10,334 bases of DNA, taken from Eubacterium sp. (GTDB lineage Bacteria > Bacillota > Clostridia > Lachnospirales > Lachnospiraceae). Below the pieces are notes generated by a model. It saw only the letters and a program-made list of their open reading frames with translations. It had not been told where the DNA came from and made no database searches. Each line of letters begins with the position of its first letter. Positions within the stretch are counted from its first letter, which is position 1. The DNA lies in NCBI GenBank assembly GCA_024681495.1, contig JAILAS010000178.1:1-10334 (forward strand). Direction: 5' to 3'. Below, piece after piece: positions 1-9,522 of the stretch. A program made the position numbers and the translations under genes.

Positions 1-2
1 TA

Positions 3-1364
3 GACAGGCGTATCTCCAGGTACTTCTCGGGCGAGGATATCCTCATCAAGCGCTTCGAGCACGACAAGTACATGATCCTGTTCAAGCAGAGCCAGCTGAA
101 CCGCTTCATCGAGAATAAGTTCGCCATCCTCCAGTCCATTAAGGAGGTTAAGGTAGGAACCGCCACCGGCGTGACGCTCAGTATAGGAGTGGGCGCCTCA
201 GGAAAGAACTATAACGAAAACTACGAATTCGCCCGCACGGCCGTGGATATGGCCCTCGGACGAGGAGGAGATCAGGCCGTCGTTAAGCGTAACCACGAGA
301 TGGACTACTTCGCCGGCTCCACCAAACAGATAGAGAGGCAGACCACCAGGGTAAAGGCCAGGATGAAGGCCCAGGCCCTCTACGAGATAATGACCGTCAG
401 CGACGAGATCCTCATCATGGGCCACCACATTGGCGACGTGGACTCGTTTGGCGCGTCCATAGGTATCTACAGGGCGGCCATGACCCTTGGGAAGAGGGCG
501 CACATCGTAATCGACCAGCTTACCTCATCCATTAAGGTCATAAAGGCGATGTTTACGCCGGAGCACGGTTATCCCGAAGACATGTTCTTCACGCCCCAGG
601 AGGCGGCGGATTTCTGCGGCAAGGACACCATGGTAATGGTCGTCGACGTGAACCGCCCCAGCTACACCGAGTGCCCGCAGCTCCTTGACATATCTGAGAG
701 GATTGTCGTATTCGACCACCACAGGCACGGGAGCGATACCATAGAGAACACGGTCCTTTCGTACGTGGAGCCCTATGCTTCGTCCACCTGCGAGATGGTA
801 ACAGAGGTGCTTCAGTACTTTTCGGACAAGGTTAACATAACAGACAGCGAGGCCGACAGCATCTACGCCGGCATCATCATTGACACCAATAACTTCATGA
901 CCAAGACGGGCGTGCGCACCTTCGAGGCGGCGGCCTACCTTCGCCGCTCGGGCGCTGACGTGACCCGTGTGCGTAAGATGCTTCAGAACGACATGGAGGC
1001 GTATAAGGCGAGGGCAGAGGCGGTCCGCAGGGCCGAGGTATACAGAGGATGCTTCGCGATGACGGAGTGCCCGACCAACAATGTGGAGAGCCCGACGGTG
1101 GCCGGCGCGCAGGCGGCCAACGAGCTCCTGAACATAATCGGAATCAAGGCTTCGTTCGTGTTCACCAACGTGAACGGAGTGGTTTACATAAGTTCGCGCT
1201 CAATCGATGAAATCGACGTGCAAAACGTCATGAGCTGTATCGGCGGCGGAGGACACATGAACGTGGCCGGCGCCCAGATGACGGAGGTCGGAGTCGAGGC
1301 GGCCATGCAGAGCGTGAAAGACATACTCGACGAAATGATAGAAAAAGGAGACATAATCATATGA
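3..1364 (+). CDS. gdpP: c-di-AMP phosphodiesterase GdpP (5'-truncated by window edge)
   Basis: GdpP (YybT) hydrolyses cyclic di-AMP to pApA at the membrane. The frame is open from base 3 with no start codon, so the usual N-terminal membrane helices and PAS domain lie upstream of the window. What remains begins at the end of a degenerate GGDEF domain: EHDKY at 57-71 replaces GGDEF, followed by the family-typical TLSIGVG and ALGRGGDQAVVK. The DHH phosphodiesterase domain follows, with MGHHIGDVDS at 417-446, DVN near 645, FDHHRHG at 711-731 and IIIDTNNF near 880; these carry the His and Asp metal ligands. The DHHA1 domain ends with GGGGHMN at 1242-1262. All catalytic motifs look intact. The stop overlaps the rplI start (ATGA at 1361-1364), so the two are probably translationally coupled. 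In characterised GdpP proteins, ppGpp inhibits the enzyme, and this window also encodes a (p)ppGpp synthetase. Confidence 0.95.
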   Translation, partial: DRRISRYFSGEDILIKRFEHDKYMILFKQSQLNRFIENKFAILQSIKEVKVGTATGVTLSIGVGASGKNYNENYEFARTAVDMALGRGGDQAVVKRNHEMDYFAGSTKQIERQTTRVKARMKAQALYEIMTVSDEILIMGHHIGDVDSFGASIGIYRAAMTLGKRAHIVIDQLTSSIKVIKAMFTPEHGYPEDMFFTPQEAADFCGKDTMVMVVDVNRPSYTECPQLLDISERIVVFDHHRHGSDTIENTVLSYVEPYASSTCEMVTEVLQYFSDKVNITDSEADSIYAGIIIDTNNFMTKTGVRTFEAAAYLRRSGADVTRVRKMLQNDMEAYKARAEAVRRAEVYRGCFAMTECPTNNVESPTVAGAQAANELLNIIGIKASFVFTNVNGVVYISSRSIDEIDVQNVMSCIGGGGHMNVAGAQMTEVGVEAAMQSVKDILDEMIEKGDIII

Positions 1365-1807
1365 AAATAATACTTTTAGAGGATATTCGTACCCTGGGAA
1401 AGAAGGGTGAGGTAACCGAGGTGGCGGATGGCTACGGCAGGAACCTCATCTCCAAGAAGAAGGCCAAGGAGGCCACCGGCAAGAACCTGAACGACCTCAA
1501 GCTCAAGAAGGCCAACGACGAGAAGGTCGCAGCCGAGAAGCTCGATGAGGCACAGAAGCTCGGCGAGGAGATTAAGGACAAGATCGTGGAGCTCTCGCTC
1601 AAGGCCGGCAAGGACGGCAGGACCTTCGGGTCGGTTTCCTCCAAGGAGATTTCAGAGGCCATAAAGAAGCAGTGGAACATGGACATTGACAAAAAGAAAC
1701 TCGACATCGCAGAGCCCATCAAGTCCCTCGGCGTGCACGAGGTGAAGGTCAAGCTCCACACGAAGGTGACCACCACCATTCGCGTTAAGGTAAGTGAAGC
1801 CAACTAA
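1361..1807 (+). CDS. rplI: 50S ribosomal protein L9
   Basis: L9 binds 23S rRNA near the base of the L1 stalk and helps maintain reading frame. The 148 residues match the usual length. The N-terminal rRNA-binding domain starts MKIILLEDIRTLGKKGEV and contains the ADGYGRN signature. A lysine-rich connecting helix covers about residues 40-75, and the C-terminal domain has the typical GRTFGSVSSKEI followed by SLGVHEVKVKLH. The start is supported by AAGGAG at 1345-1350, ten bases upstream, and by the 4-base ATGA overlap with gdpP. gdpP-rplI-dnaB is a standard Firmicutes operon order. One oddity is that the segment after GYGRN reads LISKKKAKEAT, one residue shorter than the usual GYARNFLIPKGLAVEAT-type sequence, with the reading frame intact. 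Confidence 0.97.
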   Translation: MKIILLEDIRTLGKKGEVTEVADGYGRNLISKKKAKEATGKNLNDLKLKKANDEKVAAEKLDEAQKLGEEIKDKIVELSLKAGKDGRTFGSVSSKEISEAIKKQWNMDIDKKKLDIAEPIKSLGVHEVKVKLHTKVTTTIRVKVSEAN

Positions 1808-1828
1808 CCCGGACCGGAGGGAGATAAG

Positions 1829-3193
1829 ATGGATCAGTTTAGTTCAGCTCCCATAGAGGGGGCCGTCAGGAAGCAGGCTCCCGCCAGCAGGGAGGCGGAG
1901 CGGTCTGTCATTGGCGCGATGATGATCGATCCCACGATGATTATTCCGGTCATGGAGTATGTCAGCGGGGATCAGTTTTACGAGAAGATATACGGCAGCA
2001 TCTTCGACATAATCGCGGAGTTATACAACGCCGGCCTCGGCGTGGATCCCGTCACCATCGTAAACAGGATGAGGGAGATGGACCTCCCCGAGGAAACGTG
2101 CAATGAGGACTACCTCGCGGAGATCATAAGGAGCGTTCCGTTTTCGGCCAACGCTACGTCTTACGCGAAGATTGTCGCCGAGAAGGCGGTCCTGCGCAAG
2201 CTCATAAAGTCGGTCGACGAGATTGCATCCGAGTGCTACGAGCAGAGCGATTCCCTCGAGGACGTGCTGAACAGGGCGGAGCACAGGGTGTTCGACCTGC
2301 TCCAGCGTTCCGACAACAGCGAGTACGAGGAGGTTCACAAGGTGGTCTCCCGAGTGCTCGACAGGATAGAGGCGGCTTCGAAGACGAAGGGCACGGTTAC
2401 GGGTATTGCATCCGGGTTCACGGACCTCGACGCGAAGACCAGCGGATTCCAGAACTCCGACCTCATACTTCTGGCGGCCCGTCCCTCCATGGGAAAGACG
2501 GCGTTCGCCCTTAACATCGCCAAGTACGTGGTGGATAACCTCGGCCAGGCGGCGGTCGTATTCAGCCTGGAGATGCCCCGCGAGCAGCTCGTGCAGAGAA
2601 TGCTCGCCATGGATTCGCACGTGGACGCGCAGGTGCTGAGGAACGGTTCTCTTACCGACAGCGATTGGATAAGCCTCGAGGAGAGCGCGGTCAGGCTGGG
2701 CCGCACCAAGCTCATAATCGACGACAGCTCGGACCTTAACGTATCCAAGATGCGTTCGAAGTGCCGTAAGTATAAGATAGAGCACGACATAAAGCTCATC
2801 ATCGTGGACTACCTGCAGCTGATGAGCGGCTCCGGCAGGAGCGAGTCCAGGCAGCTCGAGATCTCGGAGATTTCGAGGTCGCTCAAGGGCCTCGCCAGGG
2901 AGCTCAACGTCCCTGTAATCGCATTGTCCCAGCTCTCGCGAGCCGTGGAGAAGCGCGAGGACAAGCGCCCCATCCTCTCCGACCTTCGAGAGTCGGGAGC
3001 CATCGAGCAGGACGCGGACGTTGTTATGTTCCTGTACAGGGATGAGGTTTACAATAAGGATACCGAAAAGAAGAACATCGCAGAGGTAATCATTGCCAAG
3101 CAGAGAAACGGCCCCATCGGCACAGTCGATCTCATGTGGCTGGCGCAGTACACGCAGTTCGCCAACCTCTCGCGCATGGAAGTAAATGAATAG
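1829..3193 (+). CDS. dnaB: Replicative DNA helicase DnaB
   Basis: This is the hexameric 5'-3' helicase that unwinds DNA at the fork (called DnaC in Bacillus). It has 454 residues, the usual size. The N-terminal helical domain, which contacts primase, spans about residues 15-120, followed by a linker and the RecA-like ATPase domain. Visible motifs are Walker A ARPSMGKT at 217-224, FSLEM at 245-249 with the catalytic Glu, Walker B LIIVDYLQLM at 323-332, SQLSR at 367-371, DLRESGAIEQDAD at 385-397, and KQRNGPIG at 424-431, which holds the arginine finger. The family spacing is kept and there is no intein. The start follows GGAGGGAG at 1816-1823. The 21-base gap after rplI implies one transcript, ended by the hairpin just after the stop codon. 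Confidence 0.97.
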   Translation: MDQFSSAPIEGAVRKQAPASREAERSVIGAMMIDPTMIIPVMEYVSGDQFYEKIYGSIFDIIAELYNAGLGVDPVTIVNRMREMDLPEETCNEDYLAEIIRSVPFSANATSYAKIVAEKAVLRKLIKSVDEIASECYEQSDSLEDVLNRAEHRVFDLLQRSDNSEYEEVHKVVSRVLDRIEAASKTKGTVTGIASGFTDLDAKTSGFQNSDLILLAARPSMGKTAFALNIAKYVVDNLGQAAVVFSLEMPREQLVQRMLAMDSHVDAQVLRNGSLTDSDWISLEESAVRLGRTKLIIDDSSDLNVSKMRSKCRKYKIEHDIKLIIVDYLQLMSGSGRSESRQLEISEISRSLKGLARELNVPVIALSQLSRAVEKREDKRPILSDLRESGAIEQDADVVMFLYRDEVYNKDTEKKNIAEVIIAKQRNGPIGTVDLMWLAQYTQFANLSRMEVNE

Positions 3194-3204
3194 AAAAAGA
3201 AAAA

Positions 3205-3238
3205 ACCCCGCTCCGTTCAACAGAGTGGGGTGTTTTTT
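3205..3238. terminator. Bidirectional intrinsic terminator between dnaB and the ferredoxin gene
   Basis: ACCCCGCTC (3205-3213) pairs with GAGTGGGGT (3223-3231), including one G-T pair, around a 9-base loop. A run of six T (3233-3238) follows on the + strand, and an A-rich run (3194-3205, mostly A) precedes the stem, which becomes a T-rich run on the - strand. It lies directly after the dnaB stop (3193) and directly after the ferredoxin stop on the other strand (3241), so it can end both convergent transcripts. Confidence 0.9.
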
Positions 3239-3240
3239 CA

Positions 3241-3414
3241 TTAGTCTGCAGCGGTGATAGCACCGGTGGGACAGACTCCCTCGCATGCGCCGCAATCGAT
3301 GCATGCACCTTCGTCAATCTGGAACTGGCTATCGCCCTGAGAAATTGCGCCTACGGGGCACTCGCCCTCGCAAGATCCACAGCTGATGCAGTCACTGGAA
3401 ATAACTCTAGCCAT
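3241..3414 (-). CDS. 2[4Fe-4S] clostridial-type ferredoxin
   Basis: This small cytoplasmic electron carrier has 57 residues (start MARVISSDC, end GAITAAD). It has two classic cluster motifs: Cys9, 12, 15 and 19 (CISCGSCEGECP) and Cys38, 41, 44 and 48 (CIDCGACEGVCP). In this family each [4Fe-4S] cluster takes three cysteines from one motif and one from the other. Length and acidic composition match the low-potential ferredoxins of anaerobic clostridia that serve pyruvate:ferredoxin oxidoreductase, hydrogenase or Rnf; the partner here cannot be told from the sequence. The start is supported by a strong AAAGGAGGT (3421-3429 on the - strand) seven bases upstream. The gene stands alone, convergent with dnaB and divergent from dnaE, with its own promoter and a terminator. 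Confidence 0.95.
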   Translation of the reverse strand: MARVISSDCISCGSCEGECPVGAISQGDSQFQIDEGACIDCGACEGVCPTGAITAAD

Positions 3415-3460
3415 GTTGAGACCTCCTTTATTAAATTAGTAAAACTATTTCGACGCATTC

Positions 3461-3489
3461 ATTTTAATATAAAAGAATCTCTTTTACAA
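3461..3489 (-). promoter_or_regulatory. Predicted promoter of the ferredoxin gene
   Basis: Read on the - strand, TTGTAA (3484-3489) serves as the -35 box and TAAAAT (3461-3466) as the -10 box, separated by exactly 17 bases. Transcription should begin near 3454, giving a leader of about 40 bases that carries the strong ribosome binding site. The boxes match the sigma-A consensus at 4/6 and 5/6. Confidence 0.6.
3470..3486. promoter_or_regulatory. Operator-like inverted repeat inside the ferredoxin promoter
   Basis: TAAAAGAATCTCTTTTA is a perfect palindrome with 7-base arms and a 3-base centre. It fills most of the spacer between the predicted -35 and -10 boxes of the ferredoxin promoter and touches the -35 box. 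This is a common position for a repressor site. I do not recognise the binding protein. The sequence is AT-rich, so chance is possible. Confidence 0.4.
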
Positions 3490-3526
3490 CATCCTAAACA
3501 AAAAACGAGAAGTCACAATCGGTAGG

Positions 3527-3535
3527 TGGTATAAT
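3527..3535 (+). promoter_or_regulatory. Extended -10 promoter element of dnaE
   Basis: TGGTATAAT combines a consensus TATAAT (3530-3535) with the TGN extension. No good -35 box lies 16-18 bases upstream (3507-3512 is GAGAAG), which extended -10 promoters tolerate. The usual distance to the start of transcription puts +1 at about 3542, the A of the dnaE ATG. A Shine-Dalgarno-like AGGTGG (3524-3529) overlaps the element and would be used only by transcripts starting further upstream. Confidence 0.6.
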
Positions 3536-3541
3536 AGCGCT

Positions 3542-7003
<3,462 letters not shown>

Positions 7004-7051
7004 AAAGATAATAAAATGTAACACAGACGGAAAGTAAACGGATTATTGATA

Positions 7052-7074
7052 TTCCGCCGGACAGAAGGGCGGAA
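7052..7074 (+). promoter_or_regulatory. Leader hairpin upstream of pfkA
   Basis: TTCCGCC (7052-7058) and GGCGGAA (7068-7074) form a perfect 7-base-pair stem with a 9-base loop. It ends six bases before the pfkA ribosome binding site (GGAGGA, 7081-7086). There is no T run, so it is not an intrinsic terminator. It may stabilise processed mRNA or affect translation. An alternative 5-base pairing of CGGAA (7028-7032) with TTCCG (7052-7056) is possible but weak. Confidence 0.4.
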
Positions 7075-7090
7075 GGATACGGAGGAAGCT

Positions 7091-8062
7091 ATGGGACAGA
7101 TTAAGACAATCGGAGTACTTACGAGCGGTGGAGATGCGCCCGGAATGAACGCGGCCATCAGGGCTGTGGTAAGGTCTGCGATTTCCCACGGTAAGAACGT
7201 GAAGGGCATAAAGCGCGGTTACACCGGGCTTATTAAGAACGACATAATGGACATGGACGCGCGCAGCGTGTCGGATATCATCCAGCGCGGAGGCACGGTC
7301 CTGCAGACGGCGCGCTGCGAGGAGATGTTCACGGAGGAGGGCCTCAAGAGGGCGGCCGACGTCGTGAAGGAGAACGGGATTGACGGCCTCGTCGTAATCG
7401 GCGGCGACGGCTCGTACAGAGGCGCCTTAGCGCTTTCCTCTCTGGGCGTCAATGTGGTCGGAATCCCCGGCACCATCGACCTCGACATTCCCTGCACGAA
7501 CTACACCATCGGCTTCGACACCGCGGTAAATACGGCCCTTTCGGCCATAGATAAGGTAAGGGATACGTCGACCTCTCACCAGAGGTGCTCCATCATCGAG
7601 GTGATGGGCAGGAACGCCGGATACCTGGCGCTCTGGTGCGGTCTGGCGAGCGGCGCGGAGGACGTGTTGCTGCCCGAGAATTACGACTACGACGAGCAGA
7701 CGCTGGTGGATCACATTATTGCCAACCGAAAGAGGGGCAAGAAACACCACATCATCATAAACGCAGAGGGAATCGGCCATTCGGTGGACATGGCACAGAG
7801 GATTGAGGCGGCGACGGGCCTGGAGACCCGCGCGACCATTCTCGGCCACATGCAGAGGGGCGGCAGCCCCACCTGTAAGGACAGGGTGGCGGCCACCACC
7901 ATGGGTTGCTATGCGGTCGACGTGCTCTGCCAGGGTAAAAAGAACCGCATCATTGCCGAGACGAAGGGCGAGGTCGTGGACTACGACATCAACGAGGCCC
8001 TCGAGATGACCAAGGAGATACCCGAGTATCAGGTGGCCATCTGCAAGGAGCTCGCGATATGA
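7091..8062 (+). CDS. pfkA: 6-phosphofructokinase PfkA
   Basis: Phosphorylates fructose 6-phosphate to fructose 1,6-bisphosphate, the committed step of glycolysis. The ATG at 7091 is chosen over the in-frame ATG at 7046 because GGAGGA (7081-7086) sits just before it, the protein then starts MGQIKTIGVLTSGGDAPGMN like the family, and the length (323) fits. Motifs include IGGDGSYRGA (103-112), PGTID (126-130) with the catalytic base D130, SHQR (R165), MGRNAGY (172-178), GAEDV (E190, equivalent to the E. coli effector-site Glu187), ETRAT (R247) and GHMQRGGSP (252-260). G107 and G127 correspond to E. coli G104 and G124, which marks an ATP-dependent rather than pyrophosphate-dependent enzyme. One oddity is that the usual TIDND reads TIDLD (128-132). 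The stop overlaps the next gene by ATGA. Confidence 0.97.
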   Translation: MGQIKTIGVLTSGGDAPGMNAAIRAVVRSAISHGKNVKGIKRGYTGLIKNDIMDMDARSVSDIIQRGGTVLQTARCEEMFTEEGLKRAADVVKENGIDGLVVIGGDGSYRGALALSSLGVNVVGIPGTIDLDIPCTNYTIGFDTAVNTALSAIDKVRDTSTSHQRCSIIEVMGRNAGYLALWCGLASGAEDVLLPENYDYDEQTLVDHIIANRKRGKKHHIIINAEGIGHSVDMAQRIEAATGLETRATILGHMQRGGSPTCKDRVAATTMGCYAVDVLCQGKKNRIIAETKGEVVDYDINEALEMTKEIPEYQVAICKELAI

Positions 8063-8847
8063 TAACCAGCGCATCCAACGAGCGCGTTAAGAAGCTCAAC
8101 GCCCTTCGGACGAAGGCGAAGGCCCGCAGGGAGCGGGGCGTCTTCATCGCCGAGGGTGTAAAGATGCTGAAGGAGGCGCCGGAGGAGGCGCTCCGTGAGA
8201 TATACGTCTCCGAGTCGTTTTCGGAGAAGGACTACGCGCAGAGGAAGGCGCAGGAGTCCGGGGCGCAGTACGAGGTGCTCTCCGATGCGGTCTTCGCGAA
8301 GGTCTCCGACACGGTCACGCCCCAGGGCGTTATCTGCGTGCTGGCCAGGCGCGAGGCCACGTTCGAGGAAATCACCTCCGCGAACTCACCGTTTCTCATC
8401 CTCCTCGAGGATGTGAGGGATCCCGGAAACCTGGGCACTATCGTGCGGACGGCCGAGGGCGCGGGGGTCACGGGGATCGTCGCCTCGACGGGGACTGCGG
8501 ACCTCTACAACCCCAAGGTGGTGCGCTCGACCATGGGGTCCATCTACAGGGTTCCTTATTTGACAACGGATGATTTTTGTTATACAGTCAATACGCTAAA
8601 AGGCATGGGAATTAAGACGTTTGCGGCGGCCCTGGAGGGTTCGTCGGAGTACACGCGCGCGGATTACACGGGCGGTTGCGCCATCCTCATCGGCAACGAG
8701 TCGGCGGGGCTAAGCGCAGATGCCGTGGCTGCTGCGGAGTATCCCATCAGGATTCCCATGGACGGAGACGTGGAATCGTTGAACGCATCGGTGGCTGCGG
8801 CGGTCATCATGTATGAGGCGCGCAGACAGCGAAAAGCGGGGAATTAA
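8059..8847 (+). CDS. SpoU/TrmH-family RNA 2'-O-methyltransferase
   Basis: A SPOUT-class enzyme that uses S-adenosylmethionine to methylate a ribose 2'-OH in rRNA or tRNA; the exact nucleotide cannot be assigned. It has 262 residues. The N-terminal substrate-binding domain (L30e-like, about 1-100) starts ITSASNERVKKL, as in TsnR/RlmB-type proteins. The catalytic knot domain has motif 1 LEDVRDPGNLGTIVRTAEGAG-like sequence at 116-136 (N124, R130), motif 2 LIGNESAGLS at 210-219, and motif 3 IPMDGDVESLNASVAAAV at 232-249 (N242). The start is supported by AAGGAG (8045-8050) and the ATGA overlap with pfkA, so the two are coupled. A stretch at about 8551-8615 is much more AT-rich than its surroundings. 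The next gene starts five bases after the stop. Confidence 0.92.
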   Translation: MITSASNERVKKLNALRTKAKARRERGVFIAEGVKMLKEAPEEALREIYVSESFSEKDYAQRKAQESGAQYEVLSDAVFAKVSDTVTPQGVICVLARREATFEEITSANSPFLILLEDVRDPGNLGTIVRTAEGAGVTGIVASTGTADLYNPKVVRSTMGSIYRVPYLTTDDFCYTVNTLKGMGIKTFAAALEGSSEYTRADYTGGCAILIGNESAGLSADAVAAAEYPIRIPMDGDVESLNASVAAAVIMYEARRQRKAGN

Positions 8848-8852
8848 GAGTA

Positions 8853-9497
8853 ATGGAACAGATACAATCTGAAAACAATTTCGACTTCGGGGAGGACGTG
8901 GAGAGCTGGCAGGCGGCCACATTCCTGTACAATGCGGCGGCCAAGGAGGTTCTTACCAAGCTGGAGATCCTCAACGACGAGTTCGTGCACATCCATAATT
9001 ACAACCCCATCGAGCACATCAAGCACAGAATCAAGACTCCCGACAGCATCGTCAAGAAGCTGAAGCGCTACGGCAAGGAGGTCACGATTCAGAACATGGT
9101 GAATTATGTAAACGACATCGCCGGCATCAGGCTCGTGTGCTCGTTTACATCCGATATCTATAAGCTGGCCGAGATGATTGGACGGCAGAATGACCTGACG
9201 GTGGTTTCCATAAAGGACTACATCCGCAGCCCGAAGGAGAGCGGCTACAAGAGCTATCACATGATAGTCTCGGTGCCTATCTTCATGTCGGACCGCGTGG
9301 TGGACACGAAGGTGGAGATTCAGATCCGCACGATTGCCATGGACTTCTGGGCGTCGCTGGAGCATAAGATCTACTACAAGTTCGAGGGAAACGCGCCCGA
9401 GTCCATAAGCAAGGGGCTTCGCCACTGCGCGAAGATGGTGTCGGATCTGGACGCACAGATGCTGGCGCTGAACGAGGAAATCAGAAAATACCAATAG
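8853..9497 (+). CDS. relP: Small alarmone synthetase, RelP/YwaC-like ((p)ppGpp synthetase)
   Basis: A single-domain GTP pyrophosphokinase that moves pyrophosphate from ATP to GDP or GTP to make (p)ppGpp. It has 214 residues, the size of RelP/RelQ, with no hydrolase, TGS or ACT domain. Synthetase motifs: NPIEHIKHRIKTPDSIVKKL at 51-70, NDIAGIRLVCSF at 87-98 (D88 is the expected metal ligand), DYIRSPKESGYKSYH at 122-136, and EIQIRTIAMDFWASLEHKI at 155-173. From memory of the Bacillus proteins, the NPIEH start of the core, SDIY after the metal motif, and DFWASLEHKIYYK resemble YwaC (RelP) more than YjbM (RelQ); this was not aligned by computation. The ribosome binding site is weak (GGGGAA, 8838-8843). 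The 5-base gap suggests co-transcription with the methyltransferase gene. Known RelP enzymes respond mainly to transcription under cell-envelope stress. Confidence 0.93.
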   Translation: MEQIQSENNFDFGEDVESWQAATFLYNAAAKEVLTKLEILNDEFVHIHNYNPIEHIKHRIKTPDSIVKKLKRYGKEVTIQNMVNYVNDIAGIRLVCSFTSDIYKLAEMIGRQNDLTVVSIKDYIRSPKESGYKSYHMIVSVPIFMSDRVVDTKVEIQIRTIAMDFWASLEHKIYYKFEGNAPESISKGLRHCAKMVSDLDAQMLALNEEIRKYQ

Positions 9498-9522
9498 TAT
9501 GAGAAAAGGAAAAGGGGACAAT

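Noticed and set aside
2472..2515. Possible intein or insertion at the DnaB Walker A site or the DnaE active site
   Set aside because: Both proteins have normal length and continuous motifs; nothing is inserted.
2021..3304. Long open frame on the - strand across dnaB (427 codons)
   Set aside because: It is antisense to a fully motif-supported gene, has composition typical of GC-rich shadow frames (many R, L, V, H), and would run through the terminator and into the ferredoxin gene.
7046..7090. Earlier ATG for pfkA, adding 15 residues
   Set aside because: The extension lies in the leader hairpin and the ribosome binding site, and family members begin at the MGQIKTIGVL equivalent.
9499..9522. 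Earlier ATG for the final gene, adding eight residues (MRKGKGDN)
   Set aside because: No ribosome binding site precedes it, while a good one (9511-9518) precedes the ATG at 9523.
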